Assembly (NCBI RefSeq): GCF_015220045.1
Contig: NZ_JADBGB010000001.1
Coordinates: 1,145,001-1,209,000 of the forward strand
DNA length: 64,000 bases
DNA from: Marivivens aquimaris
Lineage (GTDB): Bacteria > Pseudomonadota > Alphaproteobacteria > Rhodobacterales > Rhodobacteraceae
Direction of reading: 5' to 3'
Positions within the stretch are counted from its first letter, which is position 1. Each line of letters starts with the position of its first letter. The notes below the pieces were generated by a model, which worked only from the letters and a program-made list of their open reading frames with translations, searched no databases and was not told the DNA's origin. The position numbers and the translations under genes were made by a program. Of this stretch, positions 25,901 to 33,368 are shown one piece after another.

Positions 25901-26676
25901 CTTTCCAAAACGTCATGGGAAACAACAAAACCGAAACCACCTCTATCAACCACACCTTTGCAAAGCTGGTGACAAAACGCAGATTTCCCCGATCCTGAGG
26001 TGCCATTTAGAAAAACAACAGACGATGACATTTTTTCAAGAGCCGGACATGCCATCAAAACATCTCGAACTATCAATTGGTCCTCGGAAACCAATGGTGC
26101 ATACCTTGACAACTGGCGTAGCGAAATTTCTTCTGCAAGGTCACGTGAGAGTCTAATTTGAGCAGTTCTAAAAAATTTTGAACGAATATATTGGCCATCT
26201 GGATGGAAGTCTAAAACGTGGGACAGTCTGTCATTCGACCAAATATCTAATTCCACCGAGTGTTTTGCAGCCTCCATATGGGCATTTTGAATCACGTCTG
26301 AGGGAGGGGTGTGCTTACTGGTCAATATCAGCCTGAGGGCGATACCAGAGTTCTTGGATTGATATGATTTAAGCTCGCAAACAGCTTTTATTAAGTCTCC
26401 ATCATCGGGATCAAGCCACTTTCTAGAAATGCTTGATCGTGCTGTGATAGTATGTTCACAGGCAATAGCATAGCGAGTTCCTTTTTCATCCTTGCAAATT
26501 GAAATGCCGTCCAGTGGTTCTACAATTGTTTGGCCTGATGTATTAACCCCAGTATGATTAATTCCCTTGTACAAAGGCTCGGCAACTCTAAGAACGCTCG
26601 TTGCAAGCCGTTCAAATTCGCCGGCGTCCGTCATTGCTCCGATTAGCGTTTCTGTTGAGTTACTTGGTTGAGTCAT
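22996..26676 (-). CDS. Large STAND/NACHT-like P-loop ATPase with N-terminal nuclease-like domain; candidate anti-phage protein
   Basis: This 1,226-aa protein has three parts. Residues 1-170 resemble a restriction-endonuclease-like (Mrr/PD-(D/E)XK) domain, with FER near residue 21, D56 in LDGIS and E74 in ACEHT. The usual lysine of E-x-K is replaced, so nuclease activity is uncertain. A STAND-type NTPase follows: Walker A GTSGSGKS (225-232), Walker B IWIEDI (298-303), a GNDPLLIG motif (400-407) and FRHDRVKDFLL (503-513), as in NACHT-like proteins. The remaining 700 residues look like alpha-helical repeats, the usual sensor part. That layout matches Avs-type antiviral STAND proteins. Base composition is clearly more AT-rich than the neighbours, suggesting recent transfer. 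An in-frame TTG at 26685 is an alternative start. No partner gene is visible. Confidence 0.75.
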   Translation of the reverse strand: MTQPSNSTETLIGAMTDAGEFERLATSVLRVAEPLYKGINHTGVNTSGQTIVEPLDGISICKDEKGTRYAIACEHTITARSSISRKWLDPDDGDLIKAVCELKSYQSKNSGIALRLILTSKHTPPSDVIQNAHMEAAKHSVELDIWSNDRLSHVLDFHPDGQYIRSKFFRTAQIRLSRDLAEEISLRQLSRYAPLVSEDQLIVRDVLMACPALEKMSSSVVFLNGTSGSGKSAFCHQLCKGVVDRGGFGFVVSHDVLERSSSFSQAIRESLVAEVPSLTLDDPVGEIIRLFQGQVVQIWIEDINLSASPTDLISKLDRAARELDGPKNDPQARTLKVLCPVWPENLRALPTQMSKIVQSHVADLTDFSDHEAREAIQKRSLAAGVELTNVEADEVREHLGNDPLLIGLWTGQGSENASEVLSEYIANALSEVSKANTRSVYSLRASVVSIAAWMLENRISNPSFEQLSAKFGSTQIFADIEAICRVGRLFREVSQGNQSKLGFRHDRVKDFLLIEAISKALSQENYSQSYLTDPFYTDLVARASVRPNTPIEFWDLAKSSNPLICFGALKHCQRGNPSMAKRLLGDCEELVEAGLLEQVPKQVRRAIEWQIAGLQGSQFKKLVDATKEDTHAGLEARVLNGEVKAAAKLCYRAEPASNAPFRDRLIAHARARHGTKWLEGIAALVSDSTNTEKQREATLYLAGECADEQLSESVAKCWKTMKDHENELSYGMLFAAVSCLSGFDEPTLEDVFKAWEALPTEDPEGEDNSGFSDRRYNVAKYCLAGGLRRVCSDRTIVPLIQLAETNEDMRHVVYACLDQIDHPLAAIFVASYFADIDKLVEGREGSFNWLASSRFAFFGSDIDRNVRYTTPALRSLRSEWKNTENEFFFRKRCFQLWRASASVKQLQQLAERPPEGLEDELLLSRCRISDTTAIPDLRTKIEERRSNGIYWFQFIRQFDSRLFEDLILRELEEISAALKAGGKPDYSADSTITDILADRRDEFAESAIVENWEDLQHRYNYPHVLLCIASPATLKLHARHFESIEDKEDYFKLLSFAYGFRNPDRSGITEVTQLQALEPYLDYFKASLIEELWDECNDKGFIDWRREHLDGRLSEDGWAFKKINDEAAFRDLDQELANRSSIEMAAYSWSSIRRRDSSSSSSLIDTAVRYVESRASNDAAEFFAELLALIGTRDDLKFLSKHVSAGLLSEEQYEGTVFAVQKRSLI

Positions 26677-26685
26677 TTCCAACAA

Positions 26686-27003
26686 ATCTATTCACAGTAC
26701 GTCATGCAAATGTCTTGCATGTAAAAGTTGTGAATCCTAGCAATAGTGTTCCGTTGGCACTCTTTTTCTCTCAGAACTCAGACCTTCAACCTCATGTCTG
26801 CTTTCGAAGGCCTGCGTCAATATGATGTGCTCGCAGCGAATGACCTCTCCCCGCCCATTTTGTTACTGGCCCTCCACCTAGCTCAATTACCGCACGTTCA
26901 ATGTATTCCAACGACTGCGGGCCTACATCGAAGCAAGTCGGCTCACAATTTCCGCCCCCTCTGACATGAACCCAAGTCGATCTCACACCATTGGAGATCG
27001 ACC
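26686..27003. promoter_or_regulatory. Divergent intergenic region with inverted repeats; candidate oriT and relaxase operator
   Basis: This 318-base gap separates the divergent STAND ATPase and relaxase genes. An imperfect inverted repeat lies at 26890-26920 (CCGCA-CGTT ... AACG-AC-TGCGG). A perfect 8-bp repeat lies at 26977-27001 (TCGATCTC ... GAGATCGA, 9-base loop) and includes the GGAG ribosome site of the relaxase. MobV relaxases usually act at an oriT just upstream of their own gene and repress it. The position fits that, but no known nick sequence is matched. Confidence 0.45.
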
Positions 27004-28278
27004 ATGTCGCAGGCACATCAAATCCATCCCATCGTCATGCGCATGCAGGGCATGTCGCCTCGTGACCTAGCTGGATACATCAGGCATCTGAAGCGAGCGT
27101 GTGGCGATATCGGACAGTGCGATCCAGATGCGAAAGTTCGCAACCGTCAACTGATCGGCACAGCAACTTGGGTGCAGGACACTTGGGACCGCATACAAGA
27201 CATGCGGCATGCGAACCACGATCGCGAGATCGCACAATTGCGCAAACGCCGCCGGAAGAAGGACCTTGAACTAGCGTTGTTTCGCGGGCCGCAAGACCCG
27301 TGGCGACCGTCACGTCATGGTCCGATGCGGGAGATCATTCTGACCGTGAACAAGAAGTGGTTCGACGAAGACCTGACCAGCTTCTTGAATGAAGAGGGAC
27401 CGACGCGTGAGCAATTGTTCGAGCAACATGCGAAGGAATGGCTGATCAACAACTTCGGAGACAAATGCGTCCACGCCCGCGCTGACCTCGACGAAACCAC
27501 CTACCACATCCACGCGGTGATCGTTCCGTATTATGCATCAAAGGGCGAGCGGCAGATGTTGCAACCGACACGCCATCCCCTCATTCGAGACTACGAGAAA
27601 GCCCAGGATGATGTAGGCGCGTGGTTCGCTCAGATCGGCCTCAAGCGCGGTGAGCGACGCAAGCAATCCATTCGGAAGGCCATAAAGCATAATGAAAAAA
27701 TTCGGGAAGCACGCGTCAGTGGTAAGCCAGTCACCGAAACCGAGGTCCCTGTGCCTGAGCGTCGCAAACACGTCAGCCCTCGTCACTGGCGTGAAAAGCA
27801 AGAAAGGGAATTGGCCGCACGTGACAAGGCCGTAAAGAAAGGGGAGCAGACCCTCGTTGCCGCGCGAGCCTCGCTGGCGGAAAAAGAGCGCACTGCCGCG
27901 CAGCGACATCAAGCTGCACAAGCTGTGCTTGATGTCGCTGCTGCGGTCGCTGACGGGCGCATCGATGTGACCTCCGAGGCGAAAGCCCCTCAGTCGCCAC
28001 CTGCTAAGCCGTCACAAGCACAGGTCATATTCGGGCGCGCGCTTGAGGTCCTGCGGGGCCGAGCCCGCAAAGAGGCACGCGCCGAACTCGCCGGTGAGTT
28101 CGCACAGATCAGGGCTGCGGACCGGGTATTGTTGGAAATTGCGAAGTCCCTGCCCGAGAAGGCGCGACAGCGGCTCGCGGAGGCGCGCCGGTCGCTTACG
28201 AGACCGTTGAACGCCCTCCGACTGTCGATGAAAGCCCAATCCAGTAAGGGCGATCAAAGCCCAGACGAAAAAAGTTGA
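27004..28278 (+). CDS. MobV-family relaxase (Mob/Pre, plasmid mobilization protein)
   Basis: This 424-aa protein would nick DNA at an origin of transfer and lead the strand into a recipient, using a transfer system supplied in trans. The MobV signature is visible as DLDETTYHIHAV, with D163, E164, H168 and H170 matching the consensus H-x-D-E-x-x-P-H-x-H apart from Tyr replacing Pro. An N-terminal HLKR segment matches the first MobV motif. The C-terminal half is a charged coiled coil (about residues 260-320) followed by a basic tail. GGAG precedes the ATG by 7 bases and lies in a hairpin stem. No conjugation (T4SS) genes are present, so the element would be mobilizable rather than self-transmissible. 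Confidence 0.88.
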   Translation: MSQAHQIHPIVMRMQGMSPRDLAGYIRHLKRACGDIGQCDPDAKVRNRQLIGTATWVQDTWDRIQDMRHANHDREIAQLRKRRRKKDLELALFRGPQDPWRPSRHGPMREIILTVNKKWFDEDLTSFLNEEGPTREQLFEQHAKEWLINNFGDKCVHARADLDETTYHIHAVIVPYYASKGERQMLQPTRHPLIRDYEKAQDDVGAWFAQIGLKRGERRKQSIRKAIKHNEKIREARVSGKPVTETEVPVPERRKHVSPRHWREKQERELAARDKAVKKGEQTLVAARASLAEKERTAAQRHQAAQAVLDVAAAVADGRIDVTSEAKAPQSPPAKPSQAQVIFGRALEVLRGRARKEARAELAGEFAQIRAADRVLLEIAKSLPEKARQRLAEARRSLTRPLNALRLSMKAQSSKGDQSPDEKS

Positions 28279-28735
28279 GAAATATTGGCCTGAGGATTTC
28301 CGCGGCGACCGCAATGACTCCATGTCTATATTAGCAACAGAGAAACCTGGCGATGAGCGCAAGGCGGAAGCTGGGGCGAAAGAGCCAAAGGAGTATGCTA
28401 TTGGCTAAAAGAAACCGTCACGCGGGCATCAACTATGCCCGCCTGACCGATCAGCAACTGCGCCACAAAGCGCGACTTGAGCAACTGACAGGGCAGCTCG
28501 CTGTCGGTCAGCACGAAGTAAGAGAAACAGCGAAAACAGCTATCGCCGCGACTCTTGATAGCGTCTTTGACGCGATTGCAGACACGCCTGAAGCGGTCGA
28601 GTTCTTCGGGCTGTTCGTCAAACACGCAACGCTTTCGAACGCCAAGAAGATCGTCGTGACCTGCCCCCAAGAAACTGGGCCATTCAAAAGGAGAGTTTGT
28701 TCTCGTAACGTTCGAAGCAACGAGGAGAACAAAGA

Positions 28736-29002
28736 ATGCGTAAATCACGTTTCACGGAAGAACAGATTGTCCGGATTTTGCAGGAATATACGGCCGGGGC
28801 GAAGGTCGCGGAGCTGTGTCGCAAGCATGGCATGTCGGATGCGACGCTCTACAAGTGGAAGAGCCGGTATGGGGGCATGCAGGTTTCCGAACTGCGCCGC
28901 CTGAAAGATCTGGAAGCCGAGAACGCTGAACTCAAGCGGCTTCTGGCGGATGCCATGCTCGACAATTCGGGTCTGAAAGGGCTGCTGGCAAAAAACTCCT
29001 GA
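28736..29002 (+). CDS. IS3-family transposase OrfA (helix-turn-helix)
   Basis: This 88-aa protein begins MRKSRFTEEQIVRIL and has the HTH_Tnp_1 fold (AELCRKHGMSDATLYKWKSRYGG), then a leucine zipper-like stretch (LKDLEAENAELKRLL) used for multimerisation. Near its end the codons GCA AAA AAC form a slippery A_AAA_AAC heptamer at 28990-28996. A -1 shift there continues directly into the frame of OrfB. Confidence 0.93.
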   Translation: MRKSRFTEEQIVRILQEYTAGAKVAELCRKHGMSDATLYKWKSRYGGMQVSELRRLKDLEAENAELKRLLADAMLDNSGLKGLLAKNS

Positions 29003-29025
29003 CGCCTGCACACCGCCGGGATGCC

Positions 29026-29895
29026 GTGAAGACGCTGATGGCGGATCATCAGTTCACGGAGCGGCGGGCGTGCAGGCTGGTCGGGATTTCGCGGTCGAGC
29101 CTGGCCTATCGGGCACGGCCAGACCGCCATGTGCGACTTCGAGAACGCCTGATCACTCTTTCAGGCAAACACAGGAGGTATGGTTATCGCATGCTGCATG
29201 CCAAGCTTGTCCGCGAGGACTTCAAGGTGAACGTGAAGGTCGTCGAGCGCCTCTATCGGGAGGAGCGCCTATGGCTGCGCCGGACGAAGCGCAAGAAGAT
29301 CCCGCGCGAGGCGCGTGAGGGCAGTTGGTGCCCGATCGCTGCCAACCAGCGTTGGTCGCTCGACTTCACCAGCGATGCGTTGGCCAATGGCCGGAAGTTC
29401 CGCACCGCCAATCTCAAGGACGATTGCACCCGCGAATGCCCGGTGATCGAGGTGGACTTTTCTCTGCCTGGTGAGCGGGTTGTGGAAATGCTGGAGCGGG
29501 TTGCCCGGGAGCGAGGATACCCCGATATCCTGGTCGTTGATAACGGCCCGGAACTTCGTGGTCGGGCCATGGACAGATGGGCCGATGATCACGGCGTGCA
29601 GCTGTATTTCATCGACCCGGGGAAACCTACGCAGAATGCTTACATCGAGAGCTTCAACGGGCGGTTCCGCGAGGAATGCCTGAACCAGCACTGGTTCACG
29701 AGCATCGGTGAAGCCCGAGAGATTATCGAAGAATGGAGGGCCGATTACAATACGGAACGCCCGCACAGCAGCTTGAAGTATCAGACGCCGGAGGAGTTCG
29801 CCGCAGCGCGGCCCTTCGACAAAACGCAATGGGCACCGACGCTTGAGCTACCTGATGGCTCCGCGCCTGCGCCCATTGCTCACGCAGCCGAATGA
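29026..29895 (+). CDS. IS3-family transposase OrfB (DDE integrase domain)
   Basis: This frame encodes up to 289 aa in the -1 frame relative to OrfA. It contains an N-terminal HTH_21-like region (SGKHRRYGYRMLHAKL) and the DDE catalytic core. The acidic residues lie in WSLDFTSD, VVDNGPELRG and YIESFNGRFREECL, the classical IS3 pattern. The active transposase is presumably the roughly 386-aa OrfAB fusion made by frameshifting at 28990-28996; the ATG at 29026 need not be used. Confidence 0.92.
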   Translation: MKTLMADHQFTERRACRLVGISRSSLAYRARPDRHVRLRERLITLSGKHRRYGYRMLHAKLVREDFKVNVKVVERLYREERLWLRRTKRKKIPREAREGSWCPIAANQRWSLDFTSDALANGRKFRTANLKDDCTRECPVIEVDFSLPGERVVEMLERVARERGYPDILVVDNGPELRGRAMDRWADDHGVQLYFIDPGKPTQNAYIESFNGRFREECLNQHWFTSIGEAREIIEEWRADYNTERPHSSLKYQTPEEFAAARPFDKTQWAPTLELPDGSAPAPIAHAAE

Positions 29896-30114
29896 TGGCA
29901 CACAAAAGGGGAACAGGCTCTTCTCACAAGTGGCCCTGAGAAAAGGGGCAGGTCAGTCGCGCATGACGACTGCCCGCAGATCGTAGCCGAAGAGCTCCAA
30001 CAGCGGATCGACGATAGCGCCTCAAACCGCAAGCAGAAGAGCCAAGCGCGTACGGCACCGGCAAAGTCAGGTGACGTAAGCGAAAGCTGATGTGAGCTGA
30101 GTCATCGATACCAA

Positions 30115-30149
30115 CACAAAGGGCGCGGGACATCCCGCGCCCTTTTGTG
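30115..30149. terminator. Strong palindromic terminator at the right side of the accessory region
   Basis: AAAGGGCGCGGGA pairs with TCCCGCGCCCTTT across a tiny loop, followed by T and GTGG; CACAAA/TTTTGTG extends the palindrome with one bulge. It lies 25 bases after the end of the IS-interrupted gene and about 70 bases before the convergent hflX stop. Confidence 0.75.
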
Positions 30150-30217
30150 GTTTTCAATCCTAAATGGCTATTGCCATAAGTCCGACAACTATCGGTCGGG
30201 CTAGGCCCCCACTCCGG

Positions 30218-31489
30218 TTAGAGCCTTGCGAAGCGCTCTTTCTGGATCGCCGTCCATGTCACGGTAAAGGTGTAGCCGGTCTCGGACTGGCTTTCCTCGT
30301 CCACGACATCCTGTTCGAACAGCCACGCGCGGCGGCGACCGTCAGAGAAAGGAACCTCGATCGTGGTCGTTTCGGTGTCGGGCTTGAGCTTGTCCGACAT
30401 CGCTTGCAGCAGACGGTCCAGTCCCTCGCCGGTGATGGCGGAGATCGCGAACAGATCATCGGTGCGCTCTGCCTGATTACGGACCGCTTCGGCCTCGTCC
30501 TCGGACAGTTGGTCGACCTTGTTCCAGACCTCGATCTGCGGGCCGGTATCGTCAACGCCGAGGCTGGTGAGGATCTTGCGGACGTCCTCGGCCTGCTCGT
30601 CGGTCTGGCTGTGGCTGATGTCGCGCACGTGCACGACCAGATCGGCGTCCAGCACCTCTTCGAGCGTGGCGCGGAACGCCGCGACCAGTTCGGTCGGCAG
30701 GTCGGAGATGAAGCCTACCGTATCGGACAGGATCACCTCGTCGCCCGTCGGCAGCGTCACGCGCCGCATGGTCGGGTCGAGCGTTGCAAAGAGCATGTCT
30801 TTCGCGAACACTTCTGCGCCGGTCAGGCGGTTGAACAGCGTGGACTTGCCCGCGTTGGTGTAGCCTACCAGCGCGATGATCGGGAACGGCACTTTGGCGC
30901 GAGCCTTGCGGTGCAGTTCTCGCGTGCGGATGACGCGGTCGAGCTGGCGTCGCAGACGCACCAACTGGTCGTCGATGGCACGGCGGTCGGCTTCGATCTG
31001 GGTTTCACCCGGACCGCCGACAAACCCCAAGCCGCCACGTTGGCGTTCGAGGTGCGTCCATGCGCGCACAAGGCGGGTCCGCTGATAGGACAGCGCCGCC
31101 ATTTCGACCTGAAGAACACCTTCGCGGGTCCGTGCACGGTCGGAGAAAATCTCGAGAATGAGGCCAGTCCGGTCAAGGATCTTGCACTTCCATTCTTTTT
31201 CGAGGTTCCGCTGCTGCACAGGTCCGACGTGGCCGTCGATCAGCACTAGCTCAATTTCGTTTTCTTTGAAGCGGGCAGCCAGTTCTTCGATCTTGCCCGA
31301 GCCAAAGAGCATACCGGGATGCACTCTGGGGAGCGAAACGATATCTGCGCCGACGACTTCCAACGCGGGAAGTGCAGCGGCCAGAGAAACGGCTTCTTCC
31401 AAAGCCGGCCCCGCCAGTCGGCGGTCACGGTCGGCTTTGATGTCTGGGTGTAGTACCCAGGCCCGCGTTGCAGGCCTGTCGGTTTCCAT
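30218..31489 (-). CDS. hflX: GTPase HflX
   Basis: HflX is a ribosome-associated GTPase that splits stalled or heat-damaged 70S ribosomes. The 423-aa product has the N-terminal HflX domain (HPGMLFGSGKIEEL), a GGLGFVGGPGETQIE linker, and a G domain with GYTNAGKS (G1), DTVGF (G3) and NKVD (G4). It lies 5 bases downstream of hfq, the widespread hfq-hflX pairing. It is the last gene of the minus-strand run and abuts the accessory element. Confidence 0.95.
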   Translation of the reverse strand: METDRPATRAWVLHPDIKADRDRRLAGPALEEAVSLAAALPALEVVGADIVSLPRVHPGMLFGSGKIEELAARFKENEIELVLIDGHVGPVQQRNLEKEWKCKILDRTGLILEIFSDRARTREGVLQVEMAALSYQRTRLVRAWTHLERQRGGLGFVGGPGETQIEADRRAIDDQLVRLRRQLDRVIRTRELHRKARAKVPFPIIALVGYTNAGKSTLFNRLTGAEVFAKDMLFATLDPTMRRVTLPTGDEVILSDTVGFISDLPTELVAAFRATLEEVLDADLVVHVRDISHSQTDEQAEDVRKILTSLGVDDTGPQIEVWNKVDQLSEDEAEAVRNQAERTDDLFAISAITGEGLDRLLQAMSDKLKPDTETTTIEVPFSDGRRRAWLFEQDVVDEESQSETGYTFTVTWTAIQKERFARL

Positions 31490-31494
31490 ATTAA

Positions 31495-31728
31495 TTACTC
31501 GTCACCATCATAAAGGCTAATCGGGCTCGCCGGCATGATCGTCGAAATCGCGCTCTTGTAAACGAGCTGCGATTTGCCGTCGCGGCGCAGGAGGACGCAG
31601 AAGCTATCGAACCAGGTGATGTCACCTTGGAGCTTCACACCATTTACCAGAAAAATCGTTACCGGTACCTTGGCTTTGCGAACATGATTTAGGAATGCAT
31701 CCTGAAGGTTCTGTTTGTCAGCCGCCAT
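31495..31728 (-). CDS. hfq: RNA chaperone Hfq
   Basis: Hfq is a hexameric Sm-like protein that pairs small RNAs with mRNAs. The 77-aa product has the Sm1 motif ([19 protein letters not shown], about residues 8-26) and the Sm2 motif beginning YKSAISTI, with the short C-terminus usual in alphaproteobacteria. Sm2 has YKSA where enterobacteria have YKHA, a common alphaproteobacterial variant. It sits between trkH (115-base gap) and hflX (5-base gap). Confidence 0.96.
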   Translation of the reverse strand: MAADKQNLQDAFLNHVRKAKVPVTIFLVNGVKLQGDITWFDSFCVLLRRDGKSQLVYKSAISTIMPASPISLYDGDE

Positions 31729-31843
31729 TTTGGCTTGTCCTTTTTTTGTTCTTGTGGCCGCGGACCGGCCTCCCTCTTTCGGGTGAGTATGTCGAACGAT
31801 TCAGCGAGATTCCAGCCCCAAAATCAGCAGACTACGCCGCGTG

Positions 31844-33364
31844 TCATTTCCGCCAGAAATCGGGGTTGAGAAGCGCGATGATCGCCAGTGCCTCAAGCCG
31901 TCCCAGCACCATCGCGGCGGCGAGGATGGCCTTGGCCTCTACGGGAATGGTCGAGATCGCAATCGGCGCTTCGGCGGCGACTTCGACCAGCGGGCCACAG
32001 TTGGCCAATGCCGCGACGGCCAGCACCACTGCGTTTTCGAACGACACGCCCACCAGAGACAGCGCGACCATCACAGCGGTGATCGACAACGCGAAGAGCA
32101 TGAAGAACACCCACGAGATCTGCGCACCCTGACGGCGGATACGGCGGGCCTGCTGGCCCGAGCCGCCGACGGACGATGGGTGGACCATGCGCTCCAACTC
32201 GCGCTCGGAATGACGGTAGAGCGCATAGACGCGCAGTAGCTTTACCCCGCCCGCCGTGGTCGCGATACCGCCGCCGATCAGCGACAGACCGACCAGTACA
32301 AGGCCGGGCGTAGACAGTTCCGACCAGTTGGTCAGCGTGCCCCAGTATTTCGACTCGAACCCCGTGGTCGTCAGGAACGAAAGGGTTGTAAAGAGACCAC
32401 CCCAAAGCGCGGAAAGACCGGAGAGCGCCCCCTCAAGCTGGTGTTCTTCAAGCGTGTTGAAGTAGTGGCGGAGGTAGAGAAACGCAGGGACGATAATCAG
32501 CAGCATCCCCGCCATACGCAGTTCGGGGTCCTGCTTGATATTGGTCTTGTCGATCCCCATCGCGTCGCGGCTGAAGGTCAGGCGCGAGACGGCGAAGAAC
32601 ATGAAGCCGAAGATCAGGATCTCGCCGACGATACCGCTCTGCGACCAGTAGATCCCGCCGATGGACGAAATGCCCGAGGTGGACAGCGTCGACATCGCGT
32701 GAAGCAGCGCGACGAAAGACCGATCGCCTGCCACGATCAGACCAACCCAGAGCGCCGCCGTCAGGCCGATATAGATCGGCGTCAGCTGCGCCGTGTAGCG
32801 GATCAGACGTTCGGAGGTATCGGCAACGCGTGAAATCTGCACGTAGCTCTCGGCAGGTGCAGCACTATCGGCCGCGCGTCGCACCTCGAACCCGCCGAGG
32901 TTCAGGGGTGCGAGGACCGCAACAGCGGTGATCCAGACGAACAGACCGCCCAGCCAGCCGACAATCGCGCGCCACAGGTGCAGCGACGGCGCAAGGCGCC
33001 ACGGGCTGTCGTAGAGCGTCGAGCCGGTGGTGGTGAAGTCCGACACCATCTCGAAATAGGCGTCGAAGAACGTGGTGCGTCCGTGCGCTTCGTGGAACGG
33101 GATCGCGAGGATGATCGGCAGCACCGCATAGGCCGCGAGCAGCGTGACAAGGTGGCTCCGCGCGAGGCTTTCGGGCAGCCGGTCGAAGGTCGCGACCGCG
33201 ATGAGCGTCGACAGCAGCGTGCCGAGGATCGCCGAATAGAAGAATGCCCGCGAGACCGCGTAGTTCTCGTTCATCAACGCATGGATCGCAGGCAGCACCA
33301 TTGCGAGCGAACCGATCAGGATCAGCAGCACGAACAGCGGCATTGATGTGATTCGACGCATCAT
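31844..33364 (-). CDS. trkH: Potassium uptake channel subunit TrkH
   Basis: TrkH is the K+-conducting membrane subunit of the Trk system, gated by TrkA. The 506-aa product contains four repeated M1-P-M2 units; filter-like segments are visible, for example SDFTTTGSTLYD, TLSTSGISS and TTTGFE. There are about ten membrane helices. The frame begins inside trkA; the tandem ATGs at 33364 and 33361, just 4 and 7 bases beyond the trkA stop, are the sensible starts. It forms an operon with trkA. Confidence 0.9.
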   Translation of the reverse strand: MMRRITSMPLFVLLILIGSLAMVLPAIHALMNENYAVSRAFFYSAILGTLLSTLIAVATFDRLPESLARSHLVTLLAAYAVLPIILAIPFHEAHGRTTFFDAYFEMVSDFTTTGSTLYDSPWRLAPSLHLWRAIVGWLGGLFVWITAVAVLAPLNLGGFEVRRAADSAAPAESYVQISRVADTSERLIRYTAQLTPIYIGLTAALWVGLIVAGDRSFVALLHAMSTLSTSGISSIGGIYWSQSGIVGEILIFGFMFFAVSRLTFSRDAMGIDKTNIKQDPELRMAGMLLIIVPAFLYLRHYFNTLEEHQLEGALSGLSALWGGLFTTLSFLTTTGFESKYWGTLTNWSELSTPGLVLVGLSLIGGGIATTAGGVKLLRVYALYRHSERELERMVHPSSVGGSGQQARRIRRQGAQISWVFFMLFALSITAVMVALSLVGVSFENAVVLAVAALANCGPLVEVAAEAPIAISTIPVEAKAILAAAMVLGRLEALAIIALLNPDFWRK

Positions 33365-33368
33365 CGGT

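Larger units (their letters stand above)
28657..29955 (+). mobile_element. IS3-family insertion sequence, 1,299 bp
   Basis: The ends are TGACCTGCCCC (left) and GGGGCAGGTCA (right), extended inward by a second matching block GGGCCA/TGGCCC. GTCG flanks both sides (28653-28656 and 29956-29959) as a 4-bp target duplication. Inside are the two overlapping-frame transposase genes typical of IS3. Matching ends, duplication and open frames indicate a complete and fairly recent copy. Confidence 0.92.
28353..30090 (+). pseudogene. Small gene downstream of the relaxase, split by an IS3-family insertion
   Basis: The frame starting at 28353 (or at the ATG 28395) runs into the IS at 28657. Removing 28657-29959, that is the IS plus one copy of the GTCG duplication, restores one open frame. 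It continues ...KKIV-VAHDDCPQIVAEEL... and ends at the TGA 30088-30090. The restored protein would be about 144 aa from 28353, soluble, helical and basic at its N-terminus. It is probably a mobilization accessory judging only from its place after the relaxase. A 28-codon frame at 28322-28408, overlapping the ATG at 28395, could be a coupled leader peptide. Confidence 0.75.
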
